Source of the DNA: Candidatus Scalindua sp.
Lineage (GTDB): Bacteria; Planctomycetota; Brocadiia; Brocadiales; Scalinduaceae
Direction: 5' to 3'
Length of the DNA: 62,632 nucleotides
Assembly (NCBI GenBank): GCA_021777035.1
Contig: JAIQZR010000170.1
Coordinates: 1-62,632 of the forward strand
The translations under genes were made by a program, and so were the position numbers. Each line of letters starts with the position of its first letter. Position 1 is the first letter of the stretch. Under the pieces are notes generated by a model. It was not told the DNA's origin, did no database searches, and saw only the letters and a list, made by a program, of their open reading frames with translations. Shown here piece by piece: positions 43,640 to 52,288 of this stretch.

Positions 43640-44872
43640 TCACTGTCCGCCTCGTACACACCTGGCATAGTAGCTGTCCAACTTACCGTACTTGCTGATG
43701 AGTCCATAGCTGAAATTTACGTCCCACGCACTATAGGGGCAACTCACACAGGCAGTAGAGGACCAATAATGTTCCGGATTTGTATCTGGAAAATATGTTC
43801 CATCTATCGCAGGAGAGAATAGGTTGTAATCAATAATAGAGCTAAGCTCCTTGTAATTTGGAAGCCGCCAGTCATCATGACCAGCAAGCGAAAAAGCTTC
43901 GCAATACGTAATGGCATCATCCCAATTACGTTCAATATCGTCGTCCTGCTGCTGCCACATGAGGTCTGTTACATTGTCTGTGACAGTTCCGTCACTATTA
44001 TCAGTAAAATCTGCGGTATCCGTACCACCTCGCACACACCTGACATAGTAGCTGTCCAATTTATAGTAATTGACGACATACCCGTTGTAGAAATACACGA
44101 GCCACGCACCGCTGGGGTAGCTCACAAGGGTAGTAAACGACCAATAGTACGAGGGATTTGTATTTGGAAAATATGTCATATCGATTGCAGGATTGTAATT
44201 GCCCAGACTTACAATATTTTTGAGCTCTTTTACCTCCGGCAGTCTCCAGTCAGTATGCCCAGCAAGCGAAAGGCCTTCGGAGTAGCTTACTGCTTCGTCC
44301 CATGTTCTTTGAATGTTATCATCCTCTTGCTGCCACATAAGGCCAGTATTGTTATCTGTCACAGTACCATCTCCATTATCGGTGTATGATGGAGGATTGA
44401 TAGTGTAGTCTGAATCTTCTCCAAACGTAGGCGTAAAATCCTGAGTTTGTCCAGTATCCGGAAACTTAAAAAATATTGGGTTAACAGGCGGTGCTGTATC
44501 AACGGTTAACCAATCAGAGCAGATTATCCCATTGACTGGTGTAGTAAGTGTCGTCAAAACGCCAACTCCACCAAGATCAGGAAATCCAGGAATTGAGAGA
44601 GGAACAGATATCAGTGGATCAATTGCCGGAAGTGGAATTGAGAATAAAGATATGGCAGTATCGTATACAGATAAATAGACATTCCAGGTTGCCGGTGATG
44701 TTGTGCTTACAGAGAATTCCATATTAAGTGTACCATCTGCATAATTATGATTCTGGGTTAGTACACATGTTGTCCCATTAGCATTTAACGAAAGTAACAA
44801 CATCAGGAATACAAGCGCCAATTGACAAGTGGTGTATTTAACTAATTTGAGATTGGGGATTCTGTGTCTCAT
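43640..44872 (-). CDS. Exported protein with two DUF1566 (Lcl C-terminal) domains
   Basis: I start it at ATG 44872 (410 residues), which gives a signal peptide (MRHRIPNLKLV, then a hydrophobic run to LNANG). After a beta-rich N-terminal region of about 130 residues there are two tandem DUF1566 repeats, each reading DNGDGTVTDNNTGLMWQ-like, then WRLPEVKEL or WRLPNYKEL, then YYWS/HYWS and ARCVRGG. These domains occur in surface or secreted proteins of unknown function. A frame with a TTG start at 44926 is longer but lacks support. A one-domain relative lies at 61656. Confidence 0.8.
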   Translation of the reverse strand: MRHRIPNLKLVKYTTCQLALVFLMLLLSLNANGTTCVLTQNHNYADGTLNMEFSVSTTSPATWNVYLSVYDTAISLFSIPLPAIDPLISVPLSIPGFPDLGGVGVLTTLTTPVNGIICSDWLTVDTAPPVNPIFFKFPDTGQTQDFTPTFGEDSDYTINPPSYTDNGDGTVTDNNTGLMWQQEDDNIQRTWDEAVSYSEGLSLAGHTDWRLPEVKELKNIVSLGNYNPAIDMTYFPNTNPSYYWSFTTLVSYPSGAWLVYFYNGYVVNYYKLDSYYVRCVRGGTDTADFTDNSDGTVTDNVTDLMWQQQDDDIERNWDDAITYCEAFSLAGHDDWRLPNYKELSSIIDYNLFSPAIDGTYFPDTNPEHYWSSTACVSCPYSAWDVNFSYGLISKYGKLDSYYARCVRGGQ

Positions 44873-45410
44873 ATTAATTTTTTTGATTTGAGTATAACTA
44901 TTTATGGTATTAATATTCATAGACAAGTGAGAAAATCCTCTCTATTACGTATCCCTAAACGTTTATTAACATCATCCTTATTTAAGAATTCCATATTATA
45001 TAGGGGGCTAAAGAGCTATGTCCACAAAGAAACCTTCTTTTTATAGTACTAAATGATTAAACAGAAGTATCCTCGACACACTGCGAACACTCTGACAGGT
45101 ATGCTACTTATGCTTGTAATCAAAAGCAATAGAAAAAAATTAGGAAAATTAAAATATCAAGACACGCAACTGCCAGTAATCGTCGATGTTTTAATGTAAT
45201 GATATGCTGGCATATGTCTCACCGTTTACGTAATGGGATGCAGTACAACTATAATAAGATTTAACTGGATATCAGTGCCGGTATGGGCTTGGACAGTGAA
45301 ACAGACAATTTTATTGGAACGGGTATGTCAATCCGCTTCTGATATTCTTCTGTGACTAACATATCGAATAACATATACCAAATCAGACAGTTATAAAATC
45401 ACTCCCCTTG
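44873..45410. other. Intergenic region, no gene seen
   Basis: About 540 AT-rich bases without a supported reading frame, RNA gene or strong repeat. It borders the gspK fragment on its right and presumably carries the promoter of the DUF1566 gene. Confidence 0.5.
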
Positions 45411-45500
45411 TTATTCCACAAGCCATCTGAAATATCTAATCTTGATTGGATCAACAGAACGGTCAACAATTGCCAGGATCTTCTTTTCGGCAAAGGCGTC
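45411..45500 (-). pseudogene. 3'-terminal fragment of a second gspK-like gene
   Basis: About 78 bases (45423-45500) are nearly identical to the 3' end of the full gspK-like gene at 45988-46063, and translate to AEKKILAIVDRSVDPIKIRY and FRWLVE before a proper stop. The rest of the gene is not here. A fragment from the 5' part of a gspK-like gene lies at 50119-50340, on the other side of the accessory genes. Confidence 0.75.
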
Positions 45501-45532
45501 TGGTGAATTTGATTGTGTGTGCCCACTTGTCA

Positions 45533-45880
45533 TCAAGCAACTGCCAGTGTATCATTTGACCTTTTTACACGATAATCCAATGCATGTGGCTCTTTATCCA
45601 ATAAATCAAGTAATACTTTTGTTGAACCTGTGGGGTATCTTCTGCCTTGCTCCCATTGTCTGATACTTGAAACACTGATATTCAATAATCGAGCAAATAC
45701 AGTTTGGCTCAAATTGACTTTCTGGCGAATTCTCTTTATTTTTTCGGGAGACATTTCATTTATTGTTGGAATCTTCACTCCTAACTCATTCAACTCTTTT
45801 TCTGTAAAAGGACTGCCGAGTCCTGATTCAAGTAATCCTTGTGCAAGGCTTCCTATTGCCTCTTTCATACTATTTCTCAT
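45533..45880 (-). CDS. Xre/Cro-type helix-turn-helix protein, probable orphan antitoxin
   Basis: A 115-residue protein with a C-terminal HTH (IRQKVNLSQTVFARLLNISVSSIRQWEQG in parts), of the NadS/HigA-like group that pairs with RelE-type toxins. I start it at ATG 45880 because GGAGAG lies seven to eight bases upstream. The frame ending at that start codon (…KLESENEK) looks like the tail of a lost upstream partner gene. No complete toxin is present. It is flanked by copies of the gspK 3' end. Confidence 0.75.
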   Translation of the reverse strand: MRNSMKEAIGSLAQGLLESGLGSPFTEKELNELGVKIPTINEMSPEKIKRIRQKVNLSQTVFARLLNISVSSIRQWEQGRRYPTGSTKVLLDLLDKEPHALDYRVKRSNDTLAVA

Positions 45881-45975
45881 TTTCGCTCTCCAATTTAATG
45901 AAATCACCACAAGTTATTGCATGTTTAACCTGCTCTGCCTCAAACTCCAGAATTTGCTTTCTAAAGTTTTTTCCA

Positions 45976-48360
45976 TCACTCCGTAATCCATCTGAAATAT
46001 CTAATCTTGATCGGGTCAACAGAACGGTCAACGATTGCGAGGATCCTCTTTTCGGCAAATACACTGGTTTGCCCCTCATCGGTTATCTGAGCCGTGACAT
46101 AAACCGTAAATACATTTGAACGTGTCGTAATCAGGTTTGAGATTGCACGCAATCTTTTTTCTTCATCCCATTTATAAGTAGCTGAGGTATCGGTGATTCC
46201 ATTCGCTCCATCAACTTTATCTATTAAATCTCCTATGCTTTCATATGGTTTACTTCCGCCGGAGATTTCCGTTGCTATTGTGCTGCCCAGGGTTCCTCCA
46301 GAACCATCTGGTAATGATGCCAATACCTCGGTGGGAGCGGTATTGACATTGATCAGGCCGGGGATGCGGTACTCAGGCCCGTCAAAATCACCGGTCTGAG
46401 AACCTGTATCGGCTGAATCTTTACTGCTGTCTCCGTCATTATCGATATTGTCCATAGACGGATCTGTTATGGTAATGTATTCTAATAAATTCAGGTAGTC
46501 TATTGGGTAGCTTGGTGTGTCACCAACTCTGACACTGGACCACTCGCTACCTTTATGAATAAAACCAATATACCCTTTATTCGAGAATCTCCTGTTTGCT
46601 ATAAGAAAACTGGGTTTCCATGTAGCATCAGACCAACCATCGCTACCATCACCTGGGTCAAAAATACTTGCCAGATTTTCCTCACCAGCGGTTTCGTCTC
46701 CCGTTGACCATTCCCATGGGTTGGATGCAGATGCAGTTAAAGGTATCGGTCTTGGATCATTTAACTGTTTGGTTCTAGTGACAGCTCCGAGTGCATTTCC
46801 GTAATGTGTTTTCTGTACAGTTTTGTCGTCAGCATCACTTAAGGTCAGGGTTTCGCCGTTGGTTGTCAGGATGTTAACATTGGGATCATATAGATCAGCT
46901 GCTGTTCCTCCTCCTTCATAGTCAAAATCAGATTCATATGCTTGAACGTTATCTGCGATTACAAAGTAGGTCTGACTGCCAATAATCCCGCTGAGTGGTA
47001 TCGGGGGCATGGTTGTACCAGTTATCGTCCAGCTTGCTAGGCTAATGTCAGTATCGTACGGGTTAAATAATTCGATATATTTACCAAAGACGCCTGATAC
47101 CGGATTGCTAACTTCCGCCTCAACCTCGTTTATATACGGAGTCCTTTCGATACCATAGTAATCATCGATACCATCATTATATATTGTTACAGTATCATCT
47201 GAATCGATAAAGTCCTTTATGTTAACTGCCAATTGATGACGTTCTATATCTTTAGCTGATGAACCAGTTATACCGCCTGCTAATAAGGCGTCCATTATCC
47301 TCTCTACTTTCTGAATATCAGTGTATACTCCATTATTTACCAGTGCATTGATATTTAACATGGTCGTAGATGTGCCCACACCATCCAGTTGATACTCTGG
47401 ACAAACGATAGTGTCGGCTGAATAGGTAGTTAAATAGCCTTTAAAAGCACCCTGATCTTCTGGAGAGATCCCTCCCGTAGTGAATTGTTCTCCCAGCCTG
47501 CTCTCGTATGATGAGGTGCCCATGATCTCCGCTTCTGACAGCAGGCCAAAGGGCACATCATCACCAATTGGAGAAATCGAATTGAATTCATTTGGTTCGT
47601 TTGTGTCTTCTCCTGCCTCGTCTATACTCGAATCTCCGTCATTATCAATCTCATCATTTTGAGGATCAGGAATTTTTCCAGGGTCATCATCTCCAGCGTT
47701 ACCTGGATTCGAGTCACTTCCGTGTCTTGCGTTAATAATAAGATTTGCAATGGTGGTCCCATTACCTACTTCTCGTTGAATTAAATCGGAGAGATCGATC
47801 TCAAATGTCGACCAGCCTTCATTAGAAGTATGTGAACCGCCACCGGCCTTATTTCCTGATACGTTTATATTTACCCTTGCCTCCCTGTCGTCAGTTATTA
47901 ATACTGCATATCTTGCCCTGAGGTTACCGGGAAGTCTAATATCAGATGATGAATCAGTTGCTGGAAAATAGATCCATTTAGAGTCTTCTGGAGGAATACT
48001 GACACCCTCCTTATCATTGTCATAATCAGTGCCATCAAAAATGCCATTACCGGGCCATGATGCGTCACCAGATGGATCGTAGTAATCGTAATTTGTGTCA
48101 GTGTTATCATTGTTGTATGCAACATCATCGTCTCCAAATTTATCCTGTCTTATGATGTATATCGCATGCTCCAGTCCGGCCTTTGCTACCTTCTCGCATT
48201 TTACACTGTCGGTGTAATTTCTCGTGGCCCTGGTTTCTATTCGTGACAAGGTTGCGAACGTAATCGCCATCAACGAAAGGATTGTCAATATGCCGATAAT
48301 AACCACCAGGACATAACCGTTTTCATTTTTCAGGTTGTTCATTTTTAGAGTACGTGTCAT
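45976..48360 (-). CDS. GspK/PilX-like minor pseudopilin with lamin-tail domain
   Basis: A 794-residue exported protein. The N-terminus has a prepilin-like helix (GYVLVVIIGILTILSLMAIT, then SRIETRATRNY). The C-terminal third has the GspK word PGLINVNTAPTEVLASLP and the helix-hairpin region around ISGGSKPYESIGDL. In the middle (about 410-520) IELFNPYDTDISLASWTI resembles a lamin-tail beta-sandwich. Two DNDGDSS calcium-binding-like loops are present. GspK caps type II secretion pseudopili. Its partner GspJ-like gene lies at 50404, separated by inserted genes. Confidence 0.78.
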   Translation of the reverse strand: MTRTLKMNNLKNENGYVLVVIIGILTILSLMAITFATLSRIETRATRNYTDSVKCEKVAKAGLEHAIYIIRQDKFGDDDVAYNNDNTDTNYDYYDPSGDASWPGNGIFDGTDYDNDKEGVSIPPEDSKWIYFPATDSSSDIRLPGNLRARYAVLITDDREARVNINVSGNKAGGGSHTSNEGWSTFEIDLSDLIQREVGNGTTIANLIINARHGSDSNPGNAGDDDPGKIPDPQNDEIDNDGDSSIDEAGEDTNEPNEFNSISPIGDDVPFGLLSEAEIMGTSSYESRLGEQFTTGGISPEDQGAFKGYLTTYSADTIVCPEYQLDGVGTSTTMLNINALVNNGVYTDIQKVERIMDALLAGGITGSSAKDIERHQLAVNIKDFIDSDDTVTIYNDGIDDYYGIERTPYINEVEAEVSNPVSGVFGKYIELFNPYDTDISLASWTITGTTMPPIPLSGIIGSQTYFVIADNVQAYESDFDYEGGGTAADLYDPNVNILTTNGETLTLSDADDKTVQKTHYGNALGAVTRTKQLNDPRPIPLTASASNPWEWSTGDETAGEENLASIFDPGDGSDGWSDATWKPSFLIANRRFSNKGYIGFIHKGSEWSSVRVGDTPSYPIDYLNLLEYITITDPSMDNIDNDGDSSKDSADTGSQTGDFDGPEYRIPGLINVNTAPTEVLASLPDGSGGTLGSTIATEISGGSKPYESIGDLIDKVDGANGITDTSATYKWDEEKRLRAISNLITTRSNVFTVYVTAQITDEGQTSVFAEKRILAIVDRSVDPIKIRYFRWITE

Positions 48361-48431
48361 ATAATAGCGATAGCGCCTATTATTTATTCTGAAAACGAGG
48401 TGCTGTCCCTATTAATTAATTCAATTAATTG

Positions 48432-49205
48432 TTAACCATAAATTTTCACAATCTTATTAAGCGGAATTACCAATAAATATATCTTTTTTACAATAAAATT
48501 TATCTCTATTATCTTTTTTTCTAATTTCTGTATCAGTTTGATATATGCCGGTTCTTCCTCTTTAAACGGTGGGAAAAAACTAATGACGATTACTAAAGAA
48601 CAATCGCTGTAATCTTTTTTGGATTTCTTGTCACAAACCTCCATAATTACTGGAAACATATCGTTTAAGTCATCACCGGATTTGTAATTTCTTGTTAGTA
48701 TGTTACTATAGCCTCTTGAGACTGTTAGCATTGCATCACTACCTTCCAAAAACAGCATAGCAGGGGATTCGATCCTAAGTTCTGCAACCCACTTCTTTTT
48801 ATGCTGACTGAAGTAAAGACCACGGACTATCCAGTCCAGAGAACGGTTAAATCTGTTAACGTCTACCTTAAATGCTAACGTTGACTGTCCATTGGATTTT
48901 ATTGGCTTATTGACCCGTAACAACAATCCAGCAAGTTTCGGATTTCTTTCCCAAGAACGTAGAATTTTCGTTTGGATCTGATTCATGGCAACTCTATTAT
49001 TAGTAATGCTACAGGTTAAAACCATCATTAAGTATTCGTCTTCCTTTGACTTCCTCATGTTATGAACATCACATGAAGGAACTTTAATAGGTGATTTGCG
49101 GTAGTCTATACCAAGATCCTTAACCTCTGGGAATATACATTTTGGTGGCACATGTTCATCAGAGATGGACTTTTCTTCACACATGTAGCAAGTCTGTTCT
49201 TTCAT
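48432..49205 (-). CDS. HNH-like zinc-binding protein (CxxC ... EHVPPK type)
   Basis: A 257-residue protein. The N-terminus reads CYMCEEKSISDEHVPPKCIF and later VPSCDVHNMRKSKEDEYL, which fits the zinc-ribbon and His of an HNH-nuclease-like fold. The remainder is of unknown fold. The catalytic second His/Asn is uncertain (CDVHN). It starts 4 bases after the restored KilA-N stop, so the two form an operon. Similar proteins occur sporadically in bacteria. A DNA-targeting role is inference. Confidence 0.55.
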   Translation of the reverse strand: MKEQTCYMCEEKSISDEHVPPKCIFPEVKDLGIDYRKSPIKVPSCDVHNMRKSKEDEYLMMVLTCSITNNRVAMNQIQTKILRSWERNPKLAGLLLRVNKPIKSNGQSTLAFKVDVNRFNRSLDWIVRGLYFSQHKKKWVAELRIESPAMLFLEGSDAMLTVSRGYSNILTRNYKSGDDLNDMFPVIMEVCDKKSKKDYSDCSLVIVISFFPPFKEEEPAYIKLIQKLEKKIIEINFIVKKIYLLVIPLNKIVKIYG

Positions 49206-49209
49206 ATAT

Positions 49210-50035
49210 TCATTCTTTCAGTTTCTTTATTGATTTGTTGGCAATAAGTATTTTCATTTGGTCAATGGCAATCTTATTTAATTTGGACAATCTTTCATCA
49301 GAAGGCATATGCTGTTTGATAAGTTCTGAATTGTAACTTTCCATATTTGAAAGAACAACTAACTGTTCTGAATGTAGCATAATACCTGATATTTCCTTTT
49401 AAATCCTGATATTCTTCTCGCCACTCTTTTGCGGTTTTTCCGAACAATGCAATGTTTAACAAATCAGCTTCATTTGCGTAAACATATTTCCTTTTACTTT
49501 TTGATATGTTTTCAGGAATCAAATTTTCCCTTATGGCATCAGTATGTATCAGATAATTTACCTTGGCAAATGTTCGGGATACGTTCCATTCTAATTGATT
49601 TTGTTTGGCCTCTGCCAGTTTTAGTTTCTGAAATTCTTTAAGGAGGTATAACTTAAATTCTGCACTTATCCACGACGCAAATTCGAAGGCTATATCTTGG
49701 TGAGCATAAGTTCCACCATATCTACCCGCCTTTGAGATGATACCTATGGCATTAGTTGCAGCTATCCATCTTTTAGGTGTAAGAGAAAAACTATTCGAAC
49801 CTGCATCATTTTTAAACCCATCGAATTCGATGGAATTAAAATCAGGATTATGCAGTTGCTCCCACAGACCGATAAAATCAATAGTACTACGGTTCCTCAT
49901 CCAGTTTTGAAGGATATAATCACTTCTTTCCAGATCTTTATACTTTGCAATATCGGTAAGTGAGATATAATCTTCTTTCTCATTAGAAAAGATTACTATT
50001 TCAGTTCCTCTTACATCTATTTTCTGTTTTGTCAT
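49210..50035 (-). pseudogene. KilA-N domain protein, frameshifted
   Basis: The first 210 or so residues are a KilA-N DNA-binding domain protein (YISLTDIAKYKDLERSDYIL, then GGTYAHQDIAFEFASWISAEF). At YYAT (about 49368-49378) the frame shifts by one extra base. The next frame continues the family C-terminus (SEQLVVLSNMESYN, then IAIDQMKIL) to a TGA at 49210-49212. Read as is, the protein ends early at 49298 with a foreign tail. Either the gene is damaged or the sequence has an error here. KilA-N proteins are common in phages and genomic islands. Confidence 0.75.
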
Positions 50036-50118
50036 AAATCACCTTTAATTGGCATTCAATCTCGGTATAGCGGGTTAGTTTATATTTATGTCTCGTCAGT
50101 AAAAACTGTAGGTTATGT

Positions 50119-50340
50119 TAATATTGACCCTTGCCTTCCTGTCATCCGTAATTAATACGGCGTATCTTGCCCTGAGCTTGCCTGGAAGTCTTATGTCTGG
50201 TTGACGATGTGGTTGCCGGGAAGTATATCCATTTAGAATCATTTGTAGCGTCACCGTCATAATGATTGCCTTCAAAAATACTATCACCTGGCCAAGATGC
50301 GTCACCGGATGCATCATAGTAATCGTAATTTGAGTTACTG
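50119..50340 (-). pseudogene. Internal fragment of a second gspK-like gene
   Basis: Sequence and translation (DIRLPGKLRARYAVLITDD, then ARVNIN) match residues about 75-165 of the full gspK-like protein at 45976-48360, with scattered indels and frame changes. The N-terminal prepilin part is missing, and the region next to gspJ holds two small hairpins instead. It is non-functional. Confidence 0.75.
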
Positions 50341-50403
50341 TAGGTTCAATCTTGTATATTGAACCTGCATTACTCCTCCATTTCTGGAGGAGTCCGGAGA
50401 CTC

Positions 50404-51102
50404 TCACGGTATTGATATTATGTTTGTGGACGTTCCTGTGTATCGATTACGTGTGTCTGAAACTGTCATTTTTACTTCTACGGCCTTCGGCAGGTATTGG
50501 TATGCTGTGTTTGTGCCGCTTTCCCAGATATCTTCCCATGTTCCATCACTATCTTGATATCTAAATTGTAATGTCTTGACATTTAAGCCGAGTTCGTTAT
50601 ATGTAGTTCCTGCATTAGGAAAGCTGCTAATTGCTGAATTAAGGGTATTGGTTCCTGTATTCTCAAGCTTATACAGAATATTATCGGTTTTCAGGTAATA
50701 GGTAATTAGTGCGACCGGTTTATCTTCTAGATTTGGTGTGCTTGATAAGAGTGTGATTATGTCGCTTCCTTCCTTTGCACCAATAGTACTGTAACTGGAC
50801 GCGGAGACGTCATTAAATGCTTTGAACAGTTCGTATCTTGTATTCAAGGTTGCCCCGGAGATGTCCCCCTTTATGATGTCAAAAGCGGCCCTCACGTTCT
50901 GGTACACTTCACCGCGCGCGTCTGATTGTGAGAAGGCGTTACTTGCCTGTTTGAAGATCATTGATGTGATCAGGATGAGTATCGAGGCCAGTGCTACGGC
51001 CACAATAAGTTCTACCAGGGTGAAACCAGAATCTATATGTAGAATTGATAACTTGCGATTCGAGATTTGAGATTTGTTATTATTGGTCTGCAATTGATAC
51101 AT
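50404..51102 (-). CDS. GspJ-like minor pseudopilin
   Basis: A 232-residue protein with a type IV prepilin N-terminus: a long leader of 26 residues, then GFTLVELIVAVALASILILI, to be cut after the glycine by prepilin peptidase. The C-terminal part is a beta-rich pilin body with TLQFRYQDSDGTWEDIWE, typical of GspJ. It is followed by gspK debris, and the working gspK-like gene lies 2 kb downstream. No main pseudopilin or secretion ATPase is in the window. Confidence 0.82.
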   Translation of the reverse strand: MYQLQTNNNKSQISNRKLSILHIDSGFTLVELIVAVALASILILITSMIFKQASNAFSQSDARGEVYQNVRAAFDIIKGDISGATLNTRYELFKAFNDVSASSYSTIGAKEGSDIITLLSSTPNLEDKPVALITYYLKTDNILYKLENTGTNTLNSAISSFPNAGTTYNELGLNVKTLQFRYQDSDGTWEDIWESGTNTAYQYLPKAVEVKMTVSDTRNRYTGTSTNIISIP

Positions 51103-51131
51103 TTTCTCTCTTAGACAAAGTTATACTGTTT

Positions 51132-52037
51132 TTAATTTGATCGAATATGCCTCACTATGTTGCTTGCATGATAACTGCTTCTCACCAGTGGTCCGGAGAA
51201 TACTTGTGAAAATCCCATCTCTAGCGCATTCTCTTTTAACTCGTTAAATTCCTGGATAGTATAATATTTTTTTACTTCTGACAAGCCTGCTCTCGGCTGA
51301 AGGTACTGGCCGATAGTCAGAATTCTAACATCCGCTCTCCTTAAATCATGTAATGTTTCCAGTATCTGGTCTTTTGTTTCTCCCAGCCCAATCATTAAAC
51401 CGGATTTAATTAGTGACATGAAATTTCCAGCATATTCTAACACTTTTAAAGAGAGATCATAGCTCCCTCCAGGTCGCACTCGTGTAAAGATATCTCGTAC
51501 TGTCTCGATGTTATGATTGAAAACGTAGGGTGTTGATTTGAGGACGTGTTCTAATAGTTTTAGATCTCCTTTGAATTCAGGTGTCAGTATCTCAACCTTG
51601 CACATAGGTCTGAGTTTTCGGATCTCAATTACCGTATTATAAAATTGTTCTGCTCCAGAGTCTGGCAAGTCATCTCTCGTGACTGACGTTATTACTACAT
51701 AGTCCAGGGCCAGTCTGTCCACAGCAATTGCAATCTTCTCGGGTTCTTGTCTGTCCAGTTTTCCAGGAGTACCGGTACGGATGTTGCAATAGAAACACTT
51801 CCTGGTGCAGATATCACCCATTATCAGGAATGTAGCAGTCCCTCTTCCATAGCATTCTGCAATGTTCGGGCACTTTGCTTCATCACATACGGTGTTTACC
51901 TTATTCTCTTTCAGGACAGTCCTGATTTGATTATAGGTGACGCCGGAAGGGCCCCTGACTTTAAGCCAGTCCGGATGATGTCTACGTCTTACGTGAATAC
52001 CATGGGGAGCATTTACAGTTCTTGGTATATCAAGCAT
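51132..52037 (-). CDS. lipA: Lipoyl synthase
   Basis: Radical-SAM enzyme that inserts two sulfurs into octanoyl groups on lipoyl domains such as that of GcvH. Both iron-sulfur sites are visible: C51, C56, C62 (auxiliary cluster) and C77, C81, C84 (radical-SAM cluster). Length 301 is normal. It lies 250 bases downstream of gcvPB on the same strand, and GcvH, encoded in the same run, is a likely substrate. LipB is not in the window. Confidence 0.95.
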   Translation of the reverse strand: MLDIPRTVNAPHGIHVRRRHHPDWLKVRGPSGVTYNQIRTVLKENKVNTVCDEAKCPNIAECYGRGTATFLIMGDICTRKCFYCNIRTGTPGKLDRQEPEKIAIAVDRLALDYVVITSVTRDDLPDSGAEQFYNTVIEIRKLRPMCKVEILTPEFKGDLKLLEHVLKSTPYVFNHNIETVRDIFTRVRPGGSYDLSLKVLEYAGNFMSLIKSGLMIGLGETKDQILETLHDLRRADVRILTIGQYLQPRAGLSEVKKYYTIQEFNELKENALEMGFSQVFSGPLVRSSYHASNIVRHIRSN

Positions 52038-52050
52038 TGCTTTGTTTCAT

Positions 52051-52119
52051 TCCTTGCACCCTTTCAGGGTGCGGTTATTGTGCGTCTTATACCCCGGGGT
52101 TAAAACCCCAGGCTTTATG
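52051..52119. repeat. Palindromic repeat (family C, copy 1)
   Basis: TCCTTGCACCC, TTCAGGGTGCG, then ACCCCGGGGTT and AAACCCCAGGCTTTA form two adjacent hairpins. The same order occurs inverted at 60843-60916. It lies just upstream of lipA. Confidence 0.75.
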
Positions 52120-52156
52120 ATCATGCCACTTCAGGGTATCGGTTTCGTCAAGTATA

Positions 52157-52276
52157 TGTGGATTCGCTTCGCTTAATCCACCCTACAAATAAACAAATGT
52201 ATGTGTGGTGTGGTGGTGTAGGGTGGATTAACGTCCTTGGTGATTTTTGTCCGGGGAAGCGAAGCAAATCCACCTT
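52157..52276. repeat. Large inverted repeat (family B)
   Basis: GTGGATTCGCTTCGCTTAAT with CCACCCTAC on the left is mirrored by GTAGGGTGGATTAA and GAAGCGAAGCAAATCCAC on the right. Related single copies lie at 8409, 30329 and 58437. It follows the gcvPB stop. Confidence 0.75.
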
Positions 52277-52288
52277 CATTATCTACAA

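Noticed and set aside
45870..46079. 69-residue frame between the antitoxin and gspK
   Set aside because: Its first half is the gspK 3' end read in another frame. Only the last 30 or so residues look like a former gene, so it is described as a remnant instead.
50096..50407. 103-residue frame as a real gene
   Set aside because: Its sequence is a frame-broken copy of part of gspK; recorded as a pseudogene fragment.
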